Of a stretch of DNA of 64,000 nt, positions 39,054 to 49,095 are shown piece after piece. A program made the translations under genes and the position numbers. Every line of letters starts with the position of its first letter. Position 1 is the first letter of the stretch. The notes beneath the pieces are model-generated. The model had not been told where the DNA came from and did not search any database. It saw nothing but the letters and a program-made list of their open reading frames with translations. Source of the stretch: CAIWHR01 sp963779805 (GTDB taxonomy: Bacteria > Pseudomonadota > Gammaproteobacteria > Burkholderiales > Casimicrobiaceae); contig CAVZZN010000012.1 in NCBI GenBank assembly GCA_963779805.1, positions 434,001-498,000 of the forward strand, in the 5' to 3' direction.

Positions 39054-42000
39054 TCAGCTGACGAGCAGGCTTTCGCGGATCGCTTCCGTCTCGGCGGCCG
39101 GCTTGCGGCCGAGCACGATGGACAGCAGCTCGCGACAGCGCCGATAGGTCGTCAGCGCCCCGGCGGGATCGCCGAGCTCGCGCTGGCAGATCATGAGGCG
39201 TCGATAGACGCCCTCCGCGAGGTTGTCGAGCTCGAGCATGCGCTGGTACAGGCCGCGCGCGGCGCCCCAGTCGCCTGCCGCCTCGGCCGCCTCTCCCGCA
39301 GCGAGCACCGCGCGCTGCAACCGTGCCTGCAGGCGATCGCGCGTGGGCAGCATCCAGGGCAGCGTGGCGTCGAGGCCGAGGAAATGGCCGCGGTAGAGCG
39401 CCAGGGCCGCGCGGATGTCCGGCGGCTCGGGTTCGAGCGCGGCCTCGAAGCCCCACACGTCCGTCCACGCGACTGCGGGATTGAGCGAGAGCTTGCCCTC
39501 CGCGAGCTGCAGCGCGCCATCGACGTCGAGGAGCTTGCGCAGGCGATACAGGGTGCTGTCGAACGAGCTCTTCGCGTCGTCGCCTTCCGCGTCGGGCCAC
39601 AGCAGCGCCGTGAGCGTGGCCGCATCGACGTTGCGGCCGCCGTGCGCGATCAGCGCCTTCAGCATCTCGAGCGGCTTCTTCTGCGCCTTGCCGCTCGAGG
39701 TCACGGGCACGCCGTCGCGCGCGAGCTCGAACGCGCCGAGCGTGCGGATGGCGAGCGGCCACGGCCATGCGCTCACCGCCAGCGATGGCGCCGCGATCCC
39801 GCGGTTGCGGATCAGCATGCGCACGTACTCCGCCTCGATGCCGTGCTCGAGCGCGGCGGCAAAAAGCGGCGCGCAGATCGTCGGCGAGTAGCGGAAGAAG
39901 CCGTTGTACGAGGCGGCCCGGCACGCGGGCAGCACCTCGCGCCAGGTGCCGGAGCATGTCCGCGGTGCGACCGTCGACGCGCGCGAAATGTGCGCGCACG
40001 AGCTCGCGTTGCAGCTCGAAGTTGCGCCGGTCGATCCCGATCGCCTCGGCGACCGCCGCGTCGTAGCACGCCAGCGTCGCGCGCGCATCGCCCGCGTGCA
40101 GGTGACATGTCGCCTGGCGCGCGAGGAAGTGCGGGATCTGGATCGAGGGCAGCCCGGTGTCGCGCGCAAGCTCGACGGCACGCGCCGCGGCGGCGGCGGC
40201 TTCGCGGGGCCGCCCCTGCAGCACGAGCACCCCCGCCTGCTGGTTGTGGAAGTACGCGGCGTCCATGCGGCGCGAGGGCGAGAGCACGGAGGCAAGACGT
40301 GCGAGCGCCGCAGTCGCGCCGGCGATGTCGCGCGCGGAGATGAGGGCGGTCGTCTCGCTGTGATAGATCTCGAACAGCACGCTCTTCAAGTTGAACTCGA
40401 CCGCGATCGCCTTCGCTTCCTCCATGATCCGGCCCGCGCCGGCATGATCGCCGCCGATCTGGTGATTGAACGCGAGGTGCACGCGCCACCAGACCTGGTT
40501 GAGCGGCGTGACCTGCGGATCGCGCAGCCAGGGTGTCGCCCGCGCGACGAGCTGCGCTGCCGTGTTGCCCTTCGTGCTCCAGTTGTAGTAGTTGAACAGG
40601 ATCGAAGCGGCGTGCAGGCGCTGATTGACGGGCGCTTCCTCCGAGAGCAGCCCTTCGACCGCTTCGGCCGCAGCGGCAAGGCGCGGATGCCCGGGGCGCC
40701 GGAAGAGCAGCGCGATGAGGAAGCACGAGTGCACGCGCAGCGCGTCGGCCGCGTGCTCGAACGGCGGCGCGGTGTCGAGCAGGCGCTCGAAGACCGCGAT
40801 CCAGCCGTCGAGCGGCGCGAAGTCGGCCCATTCGAAGTAGTGGCAATCGACGGCGGCCGCGGCGGCGAGGAGCTCGCCGTGCACGTCGCCGGCGCGCTCG
40901 AACGCGGCGTGCGCGGCGGCAAGCATGGGCTTGGCGCGCGCGGGATCGGTGTAGAGCAGCGCGCTCGCGAGCCAGTAGGCGAGGCGCGGCTCCGCGTTGC
41001 GCTCTGCCTCGGGCATCCATTCGAGCCACGCCTGCAGCGTCTGGCTGCGGCCCTGCGCGAGCAGCGCCGGTGCGCATGCGAGCGCGTGCTGCGCGAGCCC
41101 CGCCCAGTCCTGCGCGTCGCGATGCAGGGCCGCGGCAGCCTCGGCTTCGCCGCGCCGGGCGAGCAAGGCGGCGGCGCGATGTTGCGTCTGGCGGCGCTCC
41201 TCCGCGGTCAGCCGGCGCTGCCCTTCGGCGAGCAGGAACTCGCGGAACAGCGCATGGAAGTGGTACACGGCCTCGCTGGAAGTCCTGCGGCGGTCGATGA
41301 AGAGATGCCGGCGATACAGGTGCTCGAGCAGGCGCTCGGCCTCCGCGTGATCGGCCAGCTCCTGCGCCTCGCGTGCGGTCACGGAAGGCAGGAATGCCGC
41401 GAGCATGAGCAGACGCTGGTTCGCAGGGCGCGCGCGCCCGAAGATCTCGCCGGTGAAGTAGGCGAAGACGGCCTCCTTGCCCTCGGGCACGAGCGCCTCG
41501 GCATCGCCGGTCCTGGCAAGCGGCGCGAGGTGCTCGCGCATCAGCACGATCCCCGCTGCCCAACCTTCGCTCAGGCGATGGACGGCCCGCGCGAGCGCCG
41601 GATCGAGGCCGGCACCGGCGGTGATGGCGACGGCCTCCTCGGGCGTGAAGCGCAGCGCCTCCCAGCCGATGCGGCGCATGGTCTGGTCGGCGAGGAAGCG
41701 GCTCATCTCGGGCGAGGGCTCCGTGCGTGCGAGGAACACCACGTTGAGGCCTTCGGGCAGCTCGCGCATGCCTTCCGCGAACGCGGCGCGCCAGGCGGCA
41801 TCGCCGTTCGCCTCGTGCATGTTGTCGACCACGAGCAGCGCGGGCCGCGGAAACAGCGCGAAGAACGCGCGCAGGTACCGCCGCGTGAAATGCGCGAGAT
41901 CGTTGGCGTACTCGGGCCCGAATTGCGGCAAGCGCGGCGACGGCCCGGCTGCGCCTGGGTCCCGCGAGCTCCGCGGCCGCGAGGCCGAGGTAGTGGAAGA

Positions 42001-42232
42001 ACGTGGCGGGATCGCCGTCGCCCGCGTCCGCCTGGAACCAGATGCCGGGGAGCTTGCGCGCCTCGACGTAGCTCGCCACGAGCGTGGACTTGCCCGCACC
42101 GGGCGGGCCGGCAATCCAGATCAGCGGATGCGCGCGCGCATCGTCGAGCAGCGCGAACAGGCGCTCGCGCTTCTGCACGGCGAAAAGCCGCGGACGGCTG
42201 AACTTGGCGAGGGCGGGAGCGGACTTCGACAT
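39054..42232 (-). CDS. Large STAND-NTPase/TPR/BTAD transcriptional regulator, two frameshifts
   Basis: About 1058 residues. The N-terminal NTPase has Walker A IWIAGPPGAGKSTLVASYVE and a Walker B-like ALLVVDNMHEAN; a winged helix and a MalT-like TPR region with many helical repeats follow. Near the C-terminus is a winged-helix DNA-binding domain (IRTLGAFELARDGVPV, LLWPDAEGDDAKSSFDSTLY) and a BTAD domain (FEAALEPEPPDIRAALALYR, LMICQRELGDPAGALTTYRR). Frameshifts lie near 41965 and 39935, both net +1. The family senses small ligands or partner proteins through the NTPase/TPR part. The likely targets are neighbouring genes such as the CcoN-like gene, an inference from position only. Confidence 0.85.
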
Positions 42233-42312
42233 GAACGCGCGCGAACGGCTATCCGCCGTTTGAAGCGCGTCATCTTGACTGCGCTTCGCGCGCTTGCCAA
42301 GACCGCGGCGGC

Positions 42313-42903
42313 TCAGGGCCGCGCGGCGGCGATGTTGCGTGCGAGATTGTCGATGCGTTGCTCGAGCGCCGCCGCGCGCTCGGCGAGAACGGCACTCTGT
42401 TGGGCGAACACGCGGCCTTCCTCGCCGCTCGCGAGCCAGCCTGTCTCATCCCGTACGTAGCTCGCGACACTGTCCACGACCCGCTGTGCCGCCTGCTCCG
42501 GAAACGCCAGCAGCTGGCGTCCCGCGCCGGCCACGCGCTGACCGGCGATGGGTCCGAGCCAGCGGCTTGCGAACTGCTCGATCCAGAACGGTGTGGTTTG
42601 CGCGAGCTCGCGCAGCGTGGCGGCCAGTGCGGCGTCGCCCCGCGCCGTCACGGAACTGTCCCACCGACCCGGGTCCGCGAGCAGGCCGGGGATGGCCCAC
42701 GGCATCACCGCGAGGCGAAGGTCGGGCGGACCGTCCGCCAGCGCATAGGGCTCCAGCAGGCCGGTCGCATCGATGCGCAGCGCGGAGACCACCGGGCCGG
42801 CGACGACGGTGAACGTTCGCCCTGCGTGCACGGCGAGACGCTGCCGCGCCCAGCTCTCGCGCTCGAGTGCGCGATTGGCAAACCCGGCGGCAGCGGCGTC
42901 CAT
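42313..42903 (-). CDS. ubiJ: Ubiquinone biosynthesis accessory factor UbiJ (SCP2 domain)
   Basis: 196 residues, intact. The N-terminal SCP2 lipid-binding fold includes LAVHAGRTFTVVAGPVVSAL and LRLAVMPWAIPGLLADPGRW, then VTARGDAALAATLRELAQTT. The C-terminal half ends in a coiled helix AVLAERAAALEQRIDNLARN, typical of UbiJ. UbiJ binds ubiquinone intermediates in the soluble Ubi complex. Its neighbours ubiE and the Tim44-like gene on the same strand confirm the assignment. ubiB, normally next, is displaced. Confidence 0.87.
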   Translation of the reverse strand: MDAAAAGFANRALERESWARQRLAVHAGRTFTVVAGPVVSALRIDATGLLEPYALADGPPDLRLAVMPWAIPGLLADPGRWDSSVTARGDAALAATLRELAQTTPFWIEQFASRWLGPIAGQRVAGAGRQLLAFPEQAAQRVVDSVASYVRDETGWLASGEEGRVFAQQSAVLAERAAALEQRIDNLARNIAAARP

Positions 42904-42912
42904 GCGAATGGG

Positions 42913-43866
42913 TCAGTGTGCCGTCGCGGGCTCGTTCTGCTGGATGCCGGCGAGCAGCCAACCCGACGAATCGTCGATGGGCTTCACGAGATTCCACGTC
43001 TCGTCGAACGACCGCGACGGGCCGCCGTCTTCGCGCAGCACGCCCCAGAAGCGCACGCTCGCCCAGTGCTGGCGGGCTTCGGTGGTGACCTCGAGCACGT
43101 CGGCCTCGAGGCTCACCACGTCGGTGTCCTGGTGCACGCCGCGCGTGGCGAGGTCGCGGTCGATGTCGGCATACATCTCGGGCGTGGTCACGTTGGCGAG
43201 CGCACGCCGGTCGCCGGCATCCCACGCGCCCTGCAGCGAGCGGAACTGCATCTTGGCCTGGCGCACGAACGCGTCACGATCGAAGCCCGGCGGGAAACGG
43301 CCGTCGGTGGCGGGGACCGCAGCGACCGAGCCCAGCGCGGGCTCGGTGCGACCCCACGCGCGCTCGCCTGCAGGCGCCGATTCGGTCGAGCGGTACGCGT
43401 TGGGCGTCGAGAGCTGCGGGCGCGAGCGGCGCATGAGGAGCGCACGCACGACGAGGACGACGCCAACGGCGAGCAGCGCCATCAGCAGGAAGCTGCCGAA
43501 CGCTTCGGACAGGCCGAGATGCGACATCAGCGCCGCGAGACCCAGGCCGGCGGCGAGCCCGGCGATCGGGCCCATCCAGCGCGAGAGCCCGCTGCGCGGC
43601 GCGGCTGCAGCGGCCGCACCGGGCGCAGCGGCGGCGGCCGCCGGTGCGGTGGCGCGCGGCGCGGCCGACGGGGGCAGCACCGGGTTCGATGCGGCGCCCG
43701 GCGCGGTGGCCGACGGGGCCGGCGCGCGAGCGGCCGGCGGCGCGAAACTGCGTTGCGCGCCGAAGCTGCGGCCGCCGCCGAGGCGAGCGGCATCCGCCGC
43801 GTCCGTGACGAGCACGGCAGCGAACACGAGCACGACGAGTGCGATCAATCCTTTGCGATGCAGCAC
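42913..43866 (-). CDS. Tim44-like domain membrane protein
   Basis: 317 residues. A signal anchor (LIALVVLVFAAVLVTDAADA) is followed by a long Ala/Pro linker, then SGLSRWMGPIAGLAAGLGLA and a second helix GSFLLMALLAVGVVLVVRAL. The C-terminal Tim44/MRPL45-like domain runs from FDRDAFVRQAKMQFRSLQGA through TPEMYADIDRDLATRG to VRFWGVLREDGGPSRSFDET. This gene between ubiE and ubiJ is usual in betaproteobacteria. Its role is not known; the fold suggests membrane-associated binding of lipids or proteins. Confidence 0.88.
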   Translation of the reverse strand: MLHRKGLIALVVLVFAAVLVTDAADAARLGGGRSFGAQRSFAPPAARAPAPSATAPGAASNPVLPPSAAPRATAPAAAAAAPGAAAAAAPRSGLSRWMGPIAGLAAGLGLAALMSHLGLSEAFGSFLLMALLAVGVVLVVRALLMRRSRPQLSTPNAYRSTESAPAGERAWGRTEPALGSVAAVPATDGRFPPGFDRDAFVRQAKMQFRSLQGAWDAGDRRALANVTTPEMYADIDRDLATRGVHQDTDVVSLEADVLEVTTEARQHWASVRFWGVLREDGGPSRSFDETWNLVKPIDDSSGWLLAGIQQNEPATAH

Positions 43867-43893
43867 GATGCAGCCTCCACGACTTCGGCAGTA

Positions 43894-44628
43894 TCAGTAC
43901 ACGCGTCCGAGATGGAGCGCGACGACCCCTGCCATGAGATTGTTGACTTCGACCTCGCCGAATCCCGCTTGTTCCATCATGGCCTTGAGCGTTGCCTGGT
44001 CGGGATGCATGCGAATGGATTCGGCGAGATAGCGATAGCTCTCCGCATCGCCGGCCACCAGTTTGCCCAAGCGCGGCAAGACATTGAAGCTGTACCAGTC
44101 GTACGCGGGTCCCAATGGGGACCATACGCGCGAGAACTCGAGCACGGCAGCGACACCGCCGGGCTTGAGCACGCGGCGCATCTCGCAAAGCGCGCGCTCC
44201 TTGTGCGTCACGTTGCGCAGGCCGAACGCGATGCTCACGCAATCGAACGCGCGGTCCGGAAACGGCAGCGACTCGGCGTCGCACTGCACCGCGGGCACCG
44301 CAAGCCCCGAATCGAGCAGCTTGTCGCGCCCGGCGGCGAGCATCGCGCCGTTGATGTCGGTGAGCACCACCGTCCCCGTCGCGCCGACGCGATCCGCAAA
44401 CAGCCGCGCGAGATCGCCCGTGCCGCCCGCGAGATCGAGCACCTTCATGCCGGGACGCACGGCCGTCGCGCTCACCGCGAAACGCTTCCACCAGCGGTGC
44501 AGGCCGGCCGACATGAGATCGTTCATGAGGTCGTACTTGCCGGCGACGGAGTCGAACACGCCGCGTACGCGCCGGCGCTTTTCCTCCTCGGAGACCTGCT
44601 CGTAGCCGAAGTGCGTCGAATCGCTCAC
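43894..44628 (-). CDS. ubiE: Ubiquinone/menaquinone C-methyltransferase UbiE
   Basis: SAM-dependent C-methylation of the quinone ring. 244 residues from GTG 44628 (SDSTHFGYEQVSEEEKRRRV). The start is chosen because THFGF/THFGY is the conserved N-terminus. The family signature VFDSVAGKYDLMNDLMSAGL is followed by SAM motif I VLDLAGGTGDLARLFADR. The second signature is AFGLRNVTHKERALCEMRRV, and the end SFNVLPRLGKLVAGDAESYR also fits. It follows the DUF971 gene and leads the minus-strand ubi set. Confidence 0.95.
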   Translation of the reverse strand: MSDSTHFGYEQVSEEEKRRRVRGVFDSVAGKYDLMNDLMSAGLHRWWKRFAVSATAVRPGMKVLDLAGGTGDLARLFADRVGATGTVVLTDINGAMLAAGRDKLLDSGLAVPAVQCDAESLPFPDRAFDCVSIAFGLRNVTHKERALCEMRRVLKPGGVAAVLEFSRVWSPLGPAYDWYSFNVLPRLGKLVAGDAESYRYLAESIRMHPDQATLKAMMEQAGFGEVEVNNLMAGVVALHLGRVY

Positions 44629-44659
44629 GTCGTCGATCCTTGGCGTTGGCGGCGCGACG

Positions 44660-45029
44660 TCACGCCGGATCGCGGCTCGCGTTGGCGGCCGCAAGGCGGT
44701 CGAGATAGCGCTGCCAGAGCTCGTCCTGGCGCATCCCGAGGTCGTACAGATAGTCCCAGGCGTAGATGCCCGAATCGTGGCCGTCGGAGAACGTCGGCCG
44801 GATCGCGTAATGGCCCACCGCTTCCACGTCCTTGATCGCGACGTCGCGCTTGCCCGTCTGCAGCACTTCCTGGCCGGGACCGTGACCGCGCACCTCCGCC
44901 GAAGGCGAATAGCACGCGCAGGTACTCGTACGGCAGCCGGAATTCGCGGCCGTTGCTGAACGCGATCTCGAGCACGCGCGACTGCTGGTGCAGCGTGATG
45001 GAGGTCGGATGCGGCGTGGGGTCGGCCAT
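44660..45029 (-). CDS. DUF971 protein (gamma-butyrobetaine hydroxylase-like N-domain), one frameshift
   Basis: About 122 residues. ATG 45029 reads MADPTPHPTSITLHQQSRVL and FSNGREFRLPYEYLRV. One extra base near 44911 separates this from YSPSAEVRGHGPGQEVLQTG, KRDVAIKDVEAVGHYAIRPT and FSDGHDSGIYAWDYLYDLG. The pattern is the small DUF971 domain related to the N-terminal zinc-binding part of gamma-butyrobetaine hydroxylase. It commonly precedes ubiE in betaproteobacteria, as here. An iron-sulfur or ubiquinone-related role has been suggested from context only. Confidence 0.87.
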
Positions 45030-45148
45030 GCGGCGCTCGTGCGGGAAGCGAAAGCGTAGCACAGCGTGCGAGCCGGGCCGCGTGCGGGTCCTCGGCGAGT
45101 GATGCGACGTGGAGGCGGCTTCGCGCGCCGGCCTACGACCGCGTGCGG

Positions 45149-46316
45149 CTAGAACACCTGCTGCGAGTTCGAGTCCTCGGGCACGATGCCGAGGTTCTCG
45201 AGCCCCGACATGACGTTGCGGTTCTTCGATTCCTTGCCGTGCAGCTTGATCTCGAGCCGCAGGTCGTTGAGCGAGTCCGCGTTGCGCAGCGCGTCCTCGT
45301 AGCTGATGAAGCCGGCCTCGTAGAGGTCGAACAGCGACTGGTCGAACGTCTGCATCCCGAGCTCGCGCGACTTCTTCATGATGTCCTTGATGCCGGGGAT
45401 GTCGCCCTTGAAGATCAGGTCCGCGATCAGCGGCGAGTTCAGCATGATCTCGACCGCCGGCACGCGCCCGCGATCGCCGCGGCGCGGGATCAGTCGCTGC
45501 GCGACGAACGCGCGGATGTTGAGCGAGAGGTCCATCAGGAGCTGCGCGCGGCGCTCCTCGGGGAAGAAGTTGATGATCCGGTCGAGCGCCTGGTTGGTGC
45601 TGTTCGCGTGCAGCGTGGCGAGGCACAGGTGACCGGTCTCGGCGAACGCGATCGCGTGATCCATGGCTTCGCGGTCGCGCACCTCGCCGATCATGATCAC
45701 GTCGGGCGCCTGCCGCAGCGCGTTCTTGAGCGCGATCTCCCAGCTGTCGGTGTCGACACCGATCTCGCGCTGCGTGACGATGCAGCTCTTGTGCTCGTGC
45801 ACGAACTCGATCGGGTCCTCGATGGTGACGATGTGGCCCGAGCTGTGCTCGTTGCGATAGCCGAGCAGCGACGCCATCGACGTCGACTTGCCGCAGCCCG
45901 TCGCGCCGATGAACAGCATGATGCCCGCGCTTGGACATGATCACGTCCTTCAGCACGGGCGGCAGGCCGAGGTCCTCGAACACGGGAATCGTGGTGGTGA
46001 TCGTGCGCAGCACCATGCCGACGCGTCCCTGCTGCAGGAACGCGTTCACGCGAAAGCGCCCGATGCCCGGCGGCGCGATCGCGAAGTTGCACTCCTTCGT
46101 CGACTCGAATTGCGCCGCCTGCTTGTCGTTCATGACGCTGCGCACGAGCTCGATCGTGTGCTGCGGCGTGAGCGCCGTCTTCGAGACCGGCTGGACCTTG
46201 CCGTCGATCTTGAGCGCCGGCGGGAAGCCCGCCGTGATGAACAGGTCCGAGGACTTCTGCTGGACCATGAGCTCGAGCAGCTCGTGGATGAACTTGGTGG
46301 CGCGCTCGCGTTCCAT
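45149..46316 (-). CDS. pilU: Type IV pilus retraction-associated ATPase PilU, one frameshift
   Basis: PilU assists PilT in pilus retraction at the inner-membrane base of the machine. The N-terminal domain from ATG 46316 reads MERERATKFIHELLELMVQQ, KSSDLFITAGFPPALKIDGK and FRVNAFLQQGRVGMVLR. An extra base near 45925, just before Walker A, shifts the frame to MLFIGATGCGKSTSMASLLG. The Asp box is IVTIEDPIEFVHEH, Walker B VIMIGEVRDREAMDHAIAFA, and the His box LCLATLHANSTNQALDRIIN. About 388 residues, somewhat longer at the C-terminus than PilT, as usual for PilU. Confidence 0.94.
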
Positions 46317-46356
46317 GCGTTCTCCCGGTGCGATGCCGTGCAGCGACGCTGCAGGA

Positions 46357-47397
46357 TCAGGCGAAGAGGTCCTTGTTGACGGCGCGCACGCGCGCTTCCT
46401 GTGACGCGACTGCGTTGCGCCGCACGAGGTCGACGAGGCACTGGTCGAGGGTTTGCATGCCCATGCCCTGTCCCGTCTGGATCGACGAGTACATCTGCGC
46501 GACCTTGTTCTCGCGGATGAGATTGCGGATGGCGGGCGTGCCGATCATGATCTCGTGCGCAGCGAGCCGGCCCTGCTGGTCCTTGGTCTTGAGCAGCGTC
46601 TGCGAGATCACGGCGACGAGCGATTCGGACAGCATCGCGCGCACCATGTCCTTCTCGGCGGCCGGGAACACGTCGATGATCCGGTCCACCGTCTTCGCGG
46701 CCGAGCTCGTGTGCAGCGTCCCGAACACGAGGTGGCCCGTTTCCGCGGCCGTGAGCGCGAGGCGGATGGTCTCGAGGTCGCGCATTTCGCCCACCAGGAT
46801 GTAGTCGGGGTCTTCGCGCAGCGCGCTGCGCAGCGCGTTGGCGAAGGACAGCGTGTGCGGTCCGACCTCGCGCTGGTTGATGAGGCACTTCTTCGAGTCG
46901 TGCACGAACTCGATCGGGTCCTCGATGGTGAGGATGTGGCCGTACTCGTTCTCGTTGACGTGGTTCACCATGCCCGCGAGCGTGGTGGACTTGCCGGAGC
47001 CGGTCGGTCCCGTCACCAGGATGAGGCCGCGCGGGCGCGTGGTGAGCTCCGCGAACACCTTGGGCGCCTTGAGATCCTCGAGCGAGAGCACCTTGGTCGG
47101 AATCGTGCGGAAGGCGGCCGCGGCCCCGCGCTGCTGCACGAACGCGTTGACGCGAAAGCGCGCGAGGTTGGGCACGGCGAACGAGAAGTCGCACTCGAGG
47201 TTCTCCTCGTAGTGCTTGCGTTGCGAGTCGCTCATGATGTCGTACACCATGGCGTGCACGTCCTCGTGCTCCATCGGCGGCAGGTTGATCCGGCGGATGT
47301 CGCCGTGCACGCGGATCATCGGCGGCAGTCCCGCCGACAGGTGCAGGTCGGAGGCCTTGTTCTTGACGGAGAAGGCGAGGAGCTCGGTGATGTCCAT
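46357..47397 (-). CDS. pilT: Type IV pilus retraction ATPase PilT
   Basis: Hexameric AAA+-like motor that depolymerises the pilus. 346 residues, intact. The N-terminal domain reads MDITELLAFSVKNKASDLHL and SAGLPPMIRVHGDIRRINLP. Walker A is GPTGSGKST at 130-138. The Asp box is ILTIEDPIEFVHDSKKCLIN, and Walker B ILVGEMRDLETIRLALTAAE. The His box is LVFGTLHTSSAAKTVDRIID, and the AIRNLIRE motif needed for retraction is in IMIGTPAIRNLIRENK. It is divergent from yggS, and pilU follows 40 bases after its stop. Other pilus genes are not in the window. Confidence 0.97.
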   Translation of the reverse strand: MDITELLAFSVKNKASDLHLSAGLPPMIRVHGDIRRINLPPMEHEDVHAMVYDIMSDSQRKHYEENLECDFSFAVPNLARFRVNAFVQQRGAAAAFRTIPTKVLSLEDLKAPKVFAELTTRPRGLILVTGPTGSGKSTTLAGMVNHVNENEYGHILTIEDPIEFVHDSKKCLINQREVGPHTLSFANALRSALREDPDYILVGEMRDLETIRLALTAAETGHLVFGTLHTSSAAKTVDRIIDVFPAAEKDMVRAMLSESLVAVISQTLLKTKDQQGRLAAHEIMIGTPAIRNLIRENKVAQMYSSIQTGQGMGMQTLDQCLVDLVRRNAVASQEARVRAVNKDLFA

Positions 47398-47398
47398 T

Positions 47399-47404
47399 TA
47401 TAAT
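47399..47404 (+). promoter_or_regulatory. Candidate -10 box in the pilT/yggS divergent gap
   Basis: A perfect TATAAT lies in the 128-base gap between pilT and yggS, overlapping the region just before the pilT ATG. No good -35 was found at 16-18 bases on the plus strand. Direction towards yggS is assumed from the strand of the match. Confidence 0.3.
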
Positions 47405-47525
47405 CCGTTCCGGCCCGCGACGAGCCGCGGCGTGCGCTGCGGGCGCGCACCACCCGGTCCCTGCACGCATCCGCGGCAAGGTCCGACCGCTCGCCATGCA
47501 AAGGTCATGCCGTTGTCATTCGATT

Positions 47526-48239
47526 ATGAGCCTGTACGAGAACGGGTGGCAAGGCACGATGGCCCGGGTGGCCGCAGCAGCGGCAGCTGCCGGTCGCGAT
47601 CCTGCAACGGTGCACGTTCTCGCCGTCAGCAAGACGTTTCCCGCCGCTGCGGTACGCGCGGTCCACGCGCTGGGCCAGCGCGCCTTCGGCGAGAACTACG
47701 TGCAGGAAGCGGTGGCCAAGCAGGATGCGCTCGCCGATCTCGACATCGAGTGGCACCTCATCGGCCCCCTGCAGAGCAACAAGACGCGCATCGTCGCCGA
47801 GCGTTTCGCGTGGGTGCAGACCGTCGATCGGCTCAAGATCGCCGAACGGCTGGCGGCGGCGCGGCCGGCGGGCCTGCCGCCGCTGCAGGCGCTGGTGCAG
47901 GTGAACATCAGCGGCGAGGCGAGCAAGAGCGGCGTCGATCCCGGCCAGGCGGTGGACCTCGCCCGCGAAGTCGCTACGCTGCCGAACGTGCGCCTGCGCG
48001 GCTTCATGGGGATCGCCGAGCCGACGCCCGACGTCGCGCGGCAGCGGGCGCAATTCCGGACGTTGCGGGAGTGCCTCGCGCGTTGTCGCGCGGAAGGCCT
48101 CGCGGTCGACACGCTGTCGATGGGGATGTCGGCGGACCTGGAAGCCGCAGTCGCGGAGGGCGCCACATTGGTGCGCATCGGCACGGCGATCTTCGGCGCG
48201 CGGCCTGCGCACGAGGCGGCCACCGAAGCGCTACGCTAG
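47526..48239 (+). CDS. yggS: PLP homeostasis protein (YggS/PROSC family)
   Basis: Single-domain alanine-racemase-like barrel that binds pyridoxal phosphate and balances vitamin B6 pools. 237 residues from ATG 47526 (MSLYENGWQGTMARVAAAAA). A longer start at 47496 exists but adds an atypical lead. The PLP lysine is in VHVLAVSKTFPAAAV, then RAFGENYVQEAVAKQ, WHLIGPLQSNKTRIVAERF, and the phosphate-binding end VRIGTAIFGARP. It opens the classical yggS-proC-yggT-yggU block. pdxA, which makes the same cofactor, lies 3 kb further on. Confidence 0.95.
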   Translation: MSLYENGWQGTMARVAAAAAAAGRDPATVHVLAVSKTFPAAAVRAVHALGQRAFGENYVQEAVAKQDALADLDIEWHLIGPLQSNKTRIVAERFAWVQTVDRLKIAERLAAARPAGLPPLQALVQVNISGEASKSGVDPGQAVDLAREVATLPNVRLRGFMGIAEPTPDVARQRAQFRTLRECLARCRAEGLAVDTLSMGMSADLEAAVAEGATLVRIGTAIFGARPAHEAATEALR

Positions 48240-48268
48240 CGCCCGCGACGACGCGCGAGAGGAGCGAG

Positions 48269-49093
48269 ATGACGATCACGTTCGTAGGCGGCGGGAACAT
48301 GGCGAGTGCGCTGATCGGCGGACTCGTCGCCCGCGGCGAGCCGCCCGAAGGCATGCACGTCGTCGAGCCGCTTCCCGAGCAGCGCGACAGGCTGCGCGCG
48401 CGCTTTCCCGGCCTCGTGGTGCATGCCGCGGTCGAGCGCGCCTGTGCGGACGTCGATCTCGTCGTGCTCGCGGTGAAGCCGCAGCAGATGCGTGACGCGG
48501 TCCGGCCGCTTGTGCCCTTTCTCGGCGATCGCCACCCGGGCGTGCTGTCCATCGCCGCCGGCATTCGTCTCGGCGATCTCGGGCGCTGGCTCGGGGGCTA
48601 CGATCGCCTCGCCCGTGCGATGCCCAACACCCCCGCGCTCGTGGGCCGCGGCATCGCCGGCCTCTACGCGCTGCCGCGGGTCGACGCGGCGCTGCGCGAG
48701 ACCATCGCGCGCGTGCTGTCCGCCGGCAGCGAGATCGTGTGGGTCGACGACGAGGCGATGCTCGATGCCGTGACGGGCGTGTCGGGCAGCGGCCCCGCCT
48801 ACGTGTTCTATTTCCTGGAGGCGCTCGAAGCGGCGGCGCGCGAGGTCGGCTTCGATCGCGCGGATGCGCGGCGGCTCGCCTACGCCACGTTCGAAGGCGC
48901 GATCGCGCTCGCGAAGGCGAGCGACACCGAGCCCGCGGTGCTGCGCGCGCAGGTGACCTCCAAGGGCGGCACGACCGAGCGCGCGATCGCCAGCATGGAA
49001 GGCGACGGCGTGAAGCGCGCCATCGCGGCCGCCGTGCGCGCCGCCACCGAGCGCGCACGCGAGCTGGGCGACGCGCTCGGCCGGGATGCCTGA
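48269..49093 (+). CDS. proC: Pyrroline-5-carboxylate reductase
   Basis: Last step of proline synthesis, reducing pyrroline-5-carboxylate with NAD(P)H. 274 residues, intact. The Rossmann motif TFVGGGNMASALIGGLV is followed by DLVVLAVKPQQMRDAV and the substrate-site loop RAMPNTPALVGRGIAGLYAL. The C-terminal dimer domain signature is AVTGVSGSGPAYVFYFLEAL and VTSKGGTTERAIASME. ATG 48269 follows the ribosome binding site GAGAGGAG. The gap after yggS is 29 bases, and yggT follows after 2 bases. Confidence 0.96.
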   Translation: MTITFVGGGNMASALIGGLVARGEPPEGMHVVEPLPEQRDRLRARFPGLVVHAAVERACADVDLVVLAVKPQQMRDAVRPLVPFLGDRHPGVLSIAAGIRLGDLGRWLGGYDRLARAMPNTPALVGRGIAGLYALPRVDAALRETIARVLSAGSEIVWVDDEAMLDAVTGVSGSGPAYVFYFLEALEAAAREVGFDRADARRLAYATFEGAIALAKASDTEPAVLRAQVTSKGGTTERAIASMEGDGVKRAIAAAVRAATERARELGDALGRDA

Positions 49094-49095
49094 CG

